The notes beneath the pieces were generated by a model that worked only from the letters and a program-made list of their open reading frames with translations, had not been told where the DNA came from and ran no database searches. The translations under genes and the position numbers were made by a program. A DNA stretch of 64,000 nucleotides from Bolinopsis microptera (lineage: Eukaryota; Ctenophora; Tentaculata; Lobata; Bolinopsidae), in assembly GCF_026151205.1 (NCBI RefSeq), contig NC_087081.1:11533113-11597112 (forward strand). The letters are read 5' to 3'. Shown here in pieces: positions 22,371 to 33,000 of the stretch; within the stretch, counting starts at the first letter, position 1; each line of letters opens with the position of its first letter.

Positions 22371-24950
22371 TGTTGGGACTTGATCTGGCGGCCGACTTTA
22401 GCTTCATATTGTCCGGTCTGAAGAAGAAGAACCATCGTTAATATTGTGACCGTATGGTATTAACATATGTCAGGTTGAATAAATTCTTTCATTGAAATTT
22501 CCAATAATCTTGCAACCCACTATTTGTACCTATCTTAACATAATAACATACTCAATAGTCAATATCATAACATTTCCACGATACTTTTCAGTATTATGGA
22601 GTTCACCGCAGACTGGTACTCAGTGAGTTCAGCCCAGTCCGCTGTAACTCCCGCATTCTATCTAGTGTGAACCACAGCCTATACGAAGTGTTATCGCACT
22701 TCAATTACATGACACTACGGAATCTGTTATCTAGTGCTCCAGCAATACTAATATATAATGCAGGTATTTGCTAACACCATTACGTCACTTATTATAACGA
22801 GAGAGAGAGAGAGAGGAAAGAAAGTGGACAAAATATTTCAGGACATGACTACAGAGTTTAAGAATGAATAAGAATTTAAGTTTGAATCTACTTTTTACAA
22901 ATTACATAGTACATCAAGACTCATCTCTAGGGTTCTGAAATATAAATAATAAGAGTTATACACTTACGAGGCTTGGTTAGGGTTTCTATCATTGTAAAGA
23001 ACGCTCAGTATTGCGGCTTGATCGACTACACCCCCGTTTCCCTGAAGATGTAGCATAGACAGGGGATTTCCATTCTTCTTTTGAGCGCTTTTCAGACCCG
23101 GTGAGAGTGATGGCCCAGGTGACGCCACCCCTGAGGTGAGCTGACTAAGTGACACCCCTGTGGTCATAGTGGTGGGTGCTAGCGATGTTATCTGGGTGAG
23201 TGCTGTGCTGTTTGGCACTTGGTGTAATCCTGCGCCGGGAGGGGTGAAGCAGGGAGCTGCAGCTGAGGTTGCAGTGGTTTGGGGACTGGTGTTATTGAGA
23301 GAACTCATCAGCTGTTGTAAGCGGTCTGTTGTCTGCCTGGTGTCTGAATCACGGAATATCGCTAGAGAAGGCATGACCTCCATTTCTTCTTTAATTTTTA
23401 CAACGTCCTCTGTTTTTGCCCTGTTTGCAATCGTTTCCTGGATCGTTTTTATCAAGTCAAGCTCTTTTCCAGATTGTGGTGTTAAATCGGAAGTATCCTT
23501 GAAGTTTTCCTGAAGCCGTTTTATGATAGCAAGGTTATTAAGATTACTGGGATCGAAGGCAGTTGGTGGAGGTGTTGGCCCTTTGTCAGATTCTGAGACC
23601 AAGGACTGGGAGACTGAATCTAACTCCTTCTGAAGAGCGGAGATAGTTTTATCAAATTCTAGAAAAGAAGAAGCAGCTTCAAGCTGGATAGGATCCACTT
23701 TGGGAACAGGAGAACTGAATGCAACAGGAACATTCTGTAAAATAGGTGACGACGAGGCTGACATGTTATTCAGTGAAGCGTTCAACGAACTGTGATGTGA
23801 CTGGGAGGATGCTATCGTGTAGCCGTTATTTAGCGCCTGGACTGGTGTGGCACTGGACAGCGCAGTTTGGAATGCGCTGGTGGGTGGAGCGAAGCTTTTC
23901 AGCGCTGATCCCAGAGAGTTGACATTGAAGGCTGGTGACGGTGCGATTGAGTTGTTTGTTAGGGATTCTACGTCTAGGTTTGATGTTTCCTCTGATGTGT
24001 TTGATCTAGGGATAAAACGTAAGTTACAAATTGGAGTAAGGCAGAGTCAAATAATCATAGTAATGCATCGACCAATTTGACAAATAATATGAAATGCAAA
24101 ACAAACTGTTTCACAAATTGCAGTTGGCCATCAGTTGAAGCTTGATACACAATAAAACCTTGGTTCAATACTGTTTCGCGATTTTTAAATTAACTATTGG
24201 CAAACAAATCACATTGTTTTTCAATCTCAAGTTGCACACTATGTAAATTATGGAGTTTAAGGCTAGTAAATTTTACTAACTTTCTATCCTAGTTACTTAC
24301 GGTGTGATGTTCATTCGTTTGGGTGTTTCGATCTCCATATTCATTACACTATCTAGGTTGAAATCTGAAGATAATGAAATCATGAGGGAATAATGTATTA
24401 ATTGGCTAAAGGTATTTCACAAGGAAATATGGACAGGAAACCCAAATTCCAAAGTCAAACCAATAGGGGGATGGAACGTTGTATCTTAAAAGCAAGAAAT
24501 ACCTAATGATAGACTATGGTAGTATACCTGATATGTAGTGATTTGAGACATTTTGATCAGTTTGTTCTGATCCAGCGGTTGAGACAGCCTCTAGAACAGG
24601 TGCTAAATGTTGCACTGAGATTATATGTTAAGTAAGCAAGATGCAATGTTCACTGTTATGTTTTTAAAATTTAATTTCCATCAAAACATAATCATTGTTT
24701 ATACCAGTTTTCGCATTTTAAATCAGTTTCACTATTCATTTCTATAGAACAGAAAAAATTGCGTAATTTAAAAGTTAACAACTAAAATTCTAATAAGTTA
24801 CCTATAGAAATAACTCTCACAGCTGTGTCGAGTAAAAACCTGACAAAATCATTGTCACTCTTTTGTTGAAAATGGAATTCGAGCTTCTGTTTGTGGTATT
24901 GGGATAAGACTTTAGGATCATCAGCTTTTATCATTAAGATGTCTACCATT
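22371..24950 (-). CDS. Constant exons of a transcription-factor-like gene with alternative C-termini
   Basis: Five exons in order on the minus strand: 24950-24802, 24614-24528, 24364-24301, 24005-22968 and 22417-22371. All junctions are GT-AG and all phases agree. From the ATG at 24949 they encode about 461 residues. The large exon is rich in S, T, P, N and Q, with short predicted helical pieces (FLEFDKTISALQKELDSVSQ; RLQENF; LDLIKTIQETIANRAK), typical of an activation or scaffolding region. The last, 47-bp exon encodes a basic linker (PDNMKLKSAARSSPN) and ends after one base of a codon. Every terminal exon T1-T4 (18152, 15972, 15755, 14222) begins with the two bases needed. I found no BTB or other named domain. 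The 24950 exon has an acceptor one base before its ATG, so it may be an internal exon with more coding sequence upstream, or the first exon after an untranslated leader. Upstream DNA is filled with transposon pieces, so the true 5' end is unknown. Confidence 0.75.
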
Positions 24951-25042
24951 CTACAAAATGAGGGTTAAGAGAATATGACTAACAATTTTCTGAATTAAAC
25001 AAATTACAATTTTTTTTGCTTCGACCAAAGAAGAAGTTTATA

Positions 25043-25630
25043 ACAATACTAGAAAGCCCGTTATCACAGGGAGGAAGGTAATAATATTCTTTGGTAGTCA
25101 GTTTTTATAGCATCAAAAAATATCCGTCACAACCGAGTATACAGCCCATTAAAATGTAGCTCGCACAGAACACAACGTAATTACCACAAAACCGATAAAG
25201 ATGACGTTAAAACAATCATTGCATGTGCGCGTTTCAACACCATTACCATGGTTACTATGCAACTTCCTATTTCTCATCTGATTTGCACGTGGGCGGTCGT
25301 ACAAAGATAATTCTTTGAATTATAACTATACTAGAAAACCCGTGGTCACAGGGAGGAAGCTAATAGTATTTTTTGTTAGTGAGTTTAAATCGCGTCAAAA
25401 TATCCTACACAACCGAAGATACAGCCAATTAAAATGTTGCTTGCACTAAACACAACGTAATATCAACAAAACTGATAAAAATGCTGTTTTAACAATCTTT
25501 GCACGTGCACGTGCGTGTAACGAAACCGTTACCATGGTTACTTTGCAACCTTTTGCTATTTGCCGAATTTGCGCACGTGGGCGGTCATACATAGAGACAG
25601 AAATAATTCTTTGAATTATAATAGAGATAT
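25043..25630. repeat. Tandem duplication of a ~290-bp unit
   Basis: Units of roughly 25043-25328 and 25329-25630 share most bases: both start actagaaa.cccgt..tcaca and contain taccatggttac and gcacgtgggcggtc, ending attctttgaattataa. They differ at many scattered sites, so the duplication is old. No coding potential. Probably part of a dispersed non-autonomous repeat; class not determined. Confidence 0.8.
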
Positions 25631-25689
25631 ATACATTCAATTAAATCAAGTGATGCAATTGGCAGAGCACAATACACAGGTAACGGAAT

Positions 25690-25842
25690 CTACTCCATAA
25701 TAGGGACAGGGATGAGGTTGTAAGAGACTTCTGATAGAGGGGTCTCATGTTTCTTGTCCATTTTCTTGCCTCTGTAACCTCATAGAGCAATGAGCATTGT
25801 TCTTAACACTGCAAATCTTATTTGCGTCCTCACATGCCTTAT
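25690..25842 (-). pseudogene. C-terminal remnant of the restriction-endonuclease LINE family
   Basis: A minus-strand frame reads about 48 residues matching the end of the element at 40583-43810: (V/I)R..(I/V)(R/C)FA(V/M)L(R/K)..(L/V)...L/V(R/H)G.RG, then LSEVSYNLIPVPIME and a stop. There is one internal TGA in place of an Arg codon (CGA to TGA). The following 3' UTR (gcagagcacaat region, 25640-25690) recurs at 38925-38960. A dead 5'-truncated copy. Confidence 0.6.
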
Positions 25843-26103
25843 CACAATATCTTTCTTTCCATTTCCAAACAAATTAAAATGAGACACAAGACCATTACAG
25901 AAATTGAGGCTAACACTTAATAATACAACAAGGAATGCACCATAATTCTTTAGCAAAGCAAAAAATATAGTGTTGCAGTGACACCATATATTTGAACTTA
26001 TTAGACTAAATGCAGGTCTTGGAATGATTTGGACAAAATTCCATCTGGCAACAACCCCTAACTATAGTTCTGTAATTTCATTATATATATATATATATTA
26101 TAT

Positions 26104-26153
26104 ATTGATTGAAATAAATTTTCGTGCACATACAGAATGAATGGTTAATAATT
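26104..26153. repeat. Dispersed repeat, part A, copy 1
   Basis: These 50 bp (starting attgattgaaataaattttc) are repeated at 37663-37712. In that second copy part A is followed within 8 bp by part B (37721-37929). Here the partner part B lies at 36379-36587, 10.2 kb away, so the intervening DNA was inserted between A and B. Confidence 0.8.
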
Positions 26154-26499
26154 GCTCCCCATCGCATCTGGTCCGAGTCTGTTAGCACAGATCACCTGGG
26201 AGTGGTAACACCATAAAACCGTTAATTGCCTGTCAGTGCTATATCACTGGGGGGTCGGTTGCTGTGGCGGCGAGAGGATGCAATTGCTGGGTGATGCTCG
26301 GTGATGCTGTCTTGTGGCAGGGTCATCTGTGTGTCACCTACGGTTCACCATTTTGTCCAAGTCTTGGTTGCCCTGTGTAATCGAGCATTTGCTTGGTGAT
26401 CTTGTCTCAAACATGATCACTTACGGTTCAATTTTGATTCCCTAAGGGCTTCAGAAGCTCTGCATGCTTTAATTTTACGTATCGAATCTAACCACCAGC
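26154..26499 (+). other. 5' region of the RTE-type LINE
   Basis: GC-richer than its surroundings, beginning gctccccatcgcatctggtc right after repeat A and ending at the ORF start. Probably the element's 5' UTR/promoter. No leader like that of the LINEs at 40.5 and 50 kb is present. Confidence 0.5.
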
Positions 26500-29400
26500 A
26501 TGCTGGTGTCCGGACGGAGGGCTTACATTTCGATGTCGGTGCTGCCTCTGGATCGGGTGCGAAGGTCCGGCAAACCATCCACCTTAAATCAAACCGCTAC
26601 AGAAACGTCTACAGTGTCATTCAATAGTATTATACGTGGAGGCGCAGGTGGAGTGATGACGGCGACTAGGCAAAGCCGAAAGGACCCTAGTAGCTTGATG
26701 TCTGTTTGCAACTCCCGTAAGAGCCGACGTAAACACTGTAAATACAGAATTCCTTCATCAGATTTATCATTTGTAAACAGACAGTCAAGTATGTCTAATC
26801 CTGTAAATATAGTAAAGAATCCTCTCTGTATCAGTACATGGAATGTTACTTCTCTTGTCAGCAATTCCAGCAAAATGTATCAATTGGGAAAAGGGTTTGA
26901 TGATTATGGACTAGAGCTCCTTGGGGTAACTGAAACACATATGGCTGGATCGGGAACTCAGACTTTGGGAAATGGGGCTGTTTTGGTGTATTCTGGCAGG
27001 AATAATGGGGTACGGAGAGAAGGAGTCGGTGTTGTACTGTCCAAAAAGATGAAGAATACTCTCATATCATACACCCCTGTATCAGGACGGGTTATGACTG
27101 CCCGTTTACATAGCAAACACATCAACATTAGTGTTACAGTGGTATATGCTCCAACTGAGGATGCAGAGATCAGTTTAAAAGACTCATTCTACAAGGAATT
27201 GAATGATGTTCAATCGGGACTACCTGCTCATGATATAAAAATAGTTTTAGGAGATTTTAATGCACGTGTTGGAAGGGACACTGATGCTCACCCTGGTGTT
27301 ATAGGAAAACACTCATATCACACAGAATCCAATGATAACGGAAAACGGATGCTAGATTTCTGTACTATGCACCAGCTGACTATCGGAGGCACACTTTTTG
27401 AACACAAGGATATCTACAAGACAACATGGAGATCCCCAAATGGTAACACCGTCACTCAAATTGACCATATTTGTATTTCAACGAGATGGAGCCATTCATT
27501 GCTTGATGTCAGGAGCATGAGAGGAGCAGATATAAATACTACTCACTACCTGGTAAGAGGATATGTATCTATTAAGCTTAAGTGTCCACAGAAAAGAAAG
27601 AAGCGTGTAAGACAGCCTGCTTTAGAGAACTTGCGTGATAGATCTAAGAGCCAGGAATATAGTAACAAAATAGCTGAAAAATACTATACCAACGATCAGG
27701 AGCTTGGAAACTCTCCTTTAGAAGAACAATGGAAGAAATTGAGAGACATTATAACTGATATCTCGTTTGAAGTTCTGGGTGAAAGGGGCCGGAAAAAGAG
27801 AACAGAACATCTCTCAAAGGATACTAAGAATCTCCTAAAAGAACGAGGTGAGATTAAAAAGAAACCTAGTACTGCTGAGAATCGTGCTAAGTACTCGCAG
27901 ATTAACGGTCTTGTTAGGCAGAACTGTAAAAGAGATGATAATGCCTGGGCTGTTAGAGTATCTGAGGAATTGGAAGAGGCTGCCAAGCAGGGTCAACAAA
28001 GAGATGTTTGGCAGAAAATAAAATCCCTTACAAACAAGAGAGTAAACAGATCTGCGACAGTGCGGGATAAGAATGGGACACTTATATCAGATCCCGAAGC
28101 TCAGTCACATCGCTGGGCCGAATATTTTGAAGAACTCTTAACGCCAGCAGCAGATGCGGTGGATTTCTCTCTATTGGATGAGGACGAAAAGGTACTTTCT
28201 TTTGAATATCTTAGTAATGATGATGAGCCACCGTCCTTGTTTGAAATTGAGGAAGCTATCAAGAAGTTGAAGAACTACAAAAGTGTTGGAATTGATGAAA
28301 TTTCAAATGAGCAGTTAAAGTACGGTTCTCCTGGACTTCTGCCTTGGTTAAAAGATTTGTTTGAAACTTTATGGAAAAGTGAGGATATTCCTACTGATTG
28401 GAGGAAAGGAATCATCACCATCATCCCAAAGAAAGGGGACCTCACATATTGCAACAACAACAGAGGGATAACTCTACGCTCCACAGTATCGAAGTTATTT
28501 CAAATCGTGTTGTTAAAAAGACTAAGTAATGGGCTTGAAAAGTTACTTAGAGAAAATCAGTGTGGTTTCAGGAGAAACCGTTCTTGTATAGATCAGCTAT
28601 ACTCCCTTCATTGTATAATACACAATTGTATAGAATTCAACGTCCCTTTGTATATAAACTTTATTGATTTTAAAGCTGCTTTTGATTCAATCAATCGTGA
28701 CTTTATTTGGAAAGCTTTTGAACATTATGGTCTTCCAACAAAATACATCAATGTTTTCAAAGCGTTCTTTAGAGCAACTGAAAGTGCAGTTCGTGTCAAT
28801 GGGGAATTGACAAGATGGTTTGATGTCGATTCAGGGACTGGACAAGGTGATGTGCAAGGGCCCCCCATTTTCAACCTTGTACTTAACTGGGGATTAGAAC
28901 TTGCCGAGAAGTTTAAAAATATATCGCGTGGTTTTACTCTTCAGTACAGACAAAGTTCCAGACAACCGGAAAAATGTGTCATTGATTTGGACTATGCTGA
29001 TGACATAGCAGGCATGGATGACACTGTCGAGGGACTGCAAGAAACAACGGACAATATTGCGAAATACTGTGGGCTTGGGGGTTTAAAGATGAACGCAAAG
29101 AAAACAGAGATCATGGTAATTGGGAAAGATACATCGCAGCACCCACTCCCAGAGAATAGGACCATAGATATTACTGTCGATGGAAACTCTGCAAAGCAGG
29201 TCACTCAATTCACTTATTTGGGTGCCAAAATTACATCGGATGGCAAGATCGATAAGGAAATAAGTGTCAGGATTGGAAAAGCAACCGGAGCTTTTAACCA
29301 ACTCAATAACATTTGGAAGAATAAGAACATAAGCATTAACAACAAAGTGCGAATCTACATCGCAGCTGTTCTTACCATTCTGACCTATGGAAGTGAGATA

Positions 29401-29787
29401 TGGAACACGACTCAAGTGCAGACAAGAAGATTAGAGTCTTTCCATCAGTACTGCTTACGCAGAATCCTGAGAGTGAGGTGGTTCCATCGAGTAAGAAATG
29501 AAGATGTTTTAAGAAGGGCTTCAATAACTGCTCTTACTGACATAATAGCAACAAAACGGCTACGTTGGTTTGGACATGTCAGTAGAATGCCTGAAGATCG
29601 GTTACCTAACTATCTACTTGAATGGAAACCCAAGCATGGGAAACGATCAAGAGGCAGGCCTAGGAAGAGCTTAAATGATGTATTTATTGAAGATGATGAG
29701 CAGAGATTGGATCGTAATGGACTCACGATTGATTGTATGAGAAGATTGGCTGCAGATCGAAAAGGATGGAGAAATATTACCCGCCGA
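26500..29787 (+). CDS. RTE-type LINE endonuclease-reverse transcriptase, split at its 3' end
   Basis: A single frame from ATG 26500 encodes an APE-type endonuclease (about residues 107-345: STWNVTSL, TETHM, GDFNARVG, IDHICIS) and a reverse transcriptase (about 540-880: FIDFKAAFDSIN, GTGQGD, YADD), then a C-terminal arm ending RKGWRNITRR. Length (about 1,095 aa) and motif order fit RTE-like LINEs. Reverse transcription would occur at nicked target DNA. The frame continues without a stop into a different, CR1/L2-like RT beginning SFVGKLIERVV, which is itself cut by a gypsy element. The probable missing RTE end (NDADDAD plus stop and a (TGTA)n tail) is at about 36311-36378. The core carries no stop or frameshift, suggesting it was recently intact. 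Confidence 0.85.
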
Positions 29788-29928
29788 AGTTTTGTGGGCA
29801 AGTTGATAGAAAGAGTAGTCCTCAGGCGTCTAAATGAACATCTCGAAAACAACAACCTGAACATCCCACAGCAGTCTGGATACAAATCAAAACACAGCAC
29901 CGAGACTCTGCTTGTGAGAGTTGTTAAC
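29788..29928 (+). CDS. CR1/L2-like reverse transcriptase fragment, part before the gypsy insertion
   Basis: About 47 codons in frame with the RTE ORF: GKLIERVVLRRL, then GYKSKHSTETLL, the early RT motifs of CR1/L2-type LINEs. It stops at the 5-bp duplication ttaac (29924-29928). The same frame resumes at 34866 with NDLLIASTES..., so the two parts are one 5'-truncated LINE. Confidence 0.8.
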
Positions 29929-30055
29929 TGTTATATATTCTAGTAATTTATTGTATGATTAACCGATATACTATTCAGGATGACTACCTGGGTTTTGGTT
30001 TTGGTTTAGCTTTTAGCTTTTAGTCTTGCTTACCTTGTCACAACGATTCATAACA
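29929..30055 (+). repeat. Gypsy 5' LTR
   Basis: 127 bp, tgttat...ataaca. The next bases, atggcgacg, are both the likely primer-binding segment (tggcgac) and the gag start codon. Confidence 0.9.
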
Positions 30056-33000
30056 ATGGCGACGAGTCTGGTTTCGAACTTACGCTTATCCAAGGAACAC
30101 GATTGTGTCAGAGAGTGGCTGGAAATCTTCGAAAACGCCGCTTCTGTGTTCATTTTCGCACACGCAGATAAATTACCAGATGACGCAAACGAAAAAACTT
30201 CTAAAGTTGCAGATCTAATGAGAACACTGTTAACAGTCAATCTGGGGCATGACGCGTTGAAGAAGTTGCGTGCATTTACATTTCCTGCTGAAATTAAAGA
30301 CACTGACTACGCTACCCTGAGAAAAACTCTTGTTGATCGGTTATCACCCAAAACAAACATTGTAGCTCAACAGCAGAAGTTTATGACGTTGAATCAGATT
30401 GCTGGTGAATCCTTATGTACTTTTATGTCACGATTGAAGGAAGCTGCTAATGTTTGTCAGTTTGGTGATTTGTTTGATTTAATGGTGCGTACACGTTTTG
30501 TGGCTGGACTATCCTCTGATAGGATACGTGCTGAACTCATATCAGAATCTGCTACCAACGACACGTCTGCCAGCCTGTTCGATAAAGCTCAGACGAAGGA
30601 GAACGCTCTGCAAAGTTCAATGTCAGTCACAACACACTATGTTCAAAAACCCGGGAAGTTTCAAAAACCTCAAAACTCTAAGTTCCATCAGAAGGCCGAC
30701 CTTAGCATTGTTTGTTCACGTTGTACTGTTCGTGGTCATGTTGCGAAAAACTGCAAAGTTCGTTGCAGAAACTGTCGCAAACCCGGACATATCGCAAAGA
30801 ACTGTCGTTCAGCTAAGAAGCAATCCCATTGTGTTGAAGGGATTGGTGATCATGATGATGGCAACGCTTGCGCTGCTGATTATGGTTACACACACCAAGA
30901 GTTGGAGAACACGTTGTACTGCGTGGAGACGGCTGATCCTGTCCAGATTCCTGTTCCCGATGGTACTCTTCCTGCATCAGTTGTTAGTAATTTATCCAGT
31001 TGTATTGATTGTAATCAGAAACCATTTCTTAAAGTTAAGATTAATGATAAGATTTCGAAAATGGAGTTAGATACTGGTTCATCTTTAAGCTGTATAAGTA
31101 AGTCTGATTTTGCTAGACTAGGACTAACTGATTGCCAGATTGTTCCATGTTCCCAGAAATTGCGAGTAGCTAATTTTAATTGTGAAAGCATTGACTGCAA
31201 GGCCCTTGTAAACGTTGAATTTAGCGGCAAGAAATGGATTTTACCACTATATGTTGTCAATTGTCGGTTTCCCACACTCCTAGGTCGAGAGTGGATCATC
31301 CAGATGTTTGGTAAAGACTGGTTGGATCATATGATAGGACTTGTTGATGTTGAGCAATCTTACGCTGTCTCCAAGTTTCAGAGAGATGAATTTGTTAGTG
31401 AGATACTCCGCAGTCCTGTATTCAATCCTGGTGTTGGAACTGTTAAAGGATTCGAAGCTTGTCTACAATTTAAGCCTGATGCGAGAGCAAAGTTTTGCAA
31501 GGCAAGGCAGGTCCCATTTGCCATCGTAGACAAGGTTGGGAAAGCCATAGACGAGTTAGTGAAGAATGGACAGCTGATTCCAACAGAGCACTCAGACTGG
31601 GCTTCACCCATAGTTCCTGTCATGAAAGCGGATGGTACGATTCGCATATGTGGTGACTACAAGACTACTGTAAATCCTAATCTCGACACAGCTATTTACC
31701 CACTTCCTACGATAGAAGATTGCTTGAGTAAGATTGTCGGAGGTAAACTGTTTACTAAGCTGGATATCAGAGCCGCTTATAATAGTTTGAAGTTGAGAGA
31801 ATGTGACCAAAAGATTGTGACTTTGAACACACACAAAGGATTGTTCAGTCCTACTTCTCTACCATTCGGTATTTCATCTGCCGGACCGATATTTGAACGC
31901 AAGATTGATGATACCTTGAGAAAGACAGAGAACACAGCATGGCGTGTTGACGACATTCTAATAACTGGACCTGATGATGAGAGTCACATGAAGAACGTGA
32001 GAACGGTGATTACAGCACTAGAGAATGAAGGCTACAAATGCCGGCTAGACAAGTGTGTTTTCATGGAGCCTAAGGTGACATTTCTAGGCCATGAAGTATC
32101 TGCTGACGGGATAAGACCGCTGAATTCGAAAGTTGAAACCATAGTGAGAGCACCGTATCCTACTACTAGAGCGGAGATGATATCATTTCTTGGTGGTGCA
32201 CAGTACTATTCACGTTTTATTCCCAACATGTCAACAGTTGTTGAACCACTTAACCGTTTAAGACCCGCTGACAGTATTTTCCACTTTGGAGATAGAGAAA
32301 AGAGAGCTTTTGATGAGTTAAAAGCACTGTTATCGTCTGACTTGGTTCTGACAGTCTACAACCCTGAGCTGGAGTTAAAGCTTGACACGGACGCTTCATC
32401 CGTTGGTTTAGGAGCTGTTATGTCACATATTGATGAAAATGGAACAGAGCGACCGATCGAGTATATATCTCGAACTCTGACGAAATCTGAGAGAAACTAT
32501 TCCATGATAGAAAAAGAAGCATTGGCAATAGTTTGGGCGACTAAGAGACTGCACCGTTATCTTTTTGGACGACCATTTACCCTAGTTACAGACCACAAGC
32601 CGCTGGAATCTATCTTTCACCCTAGTCGTGGGATTCCTAGCATGGTGGCAGGTCGTTTACAACGATGGTCATTGTTCCTAAGCGGTTACACTTACAAGAT
32701 CCAGTTTCGACCCACTGGTAAACATTGTAATGCTGATCTATGTTCCCGTTTTCCACTGCCTTTAGACACATCGGCAGAGACGAGAGAGTTTGATGACGAG
32801 TTAACAGAGGAGTTTGAAATGAAACCTCTAGATACTGTTTTCAGCGTGCACTACTTCGGTGATGACAAACCTTTGATTGACGCTGAGTTAATAGCTAGTC
32901 ACACGAGAAGAGACAAGACACTTGGTCGAGTGTTACAGTTTGTTAAAGACGGCTGGAACGAGAAACCCCCTGTTGATGTCGAGCTGAAACCGTTTTACAC

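Noticed and set aside
23160-23513. 117-codon hydrophobic plus-strand frame
   Set aside because: Shadow of the S/T-rich constant exon on the minus strand; no motif of its own.
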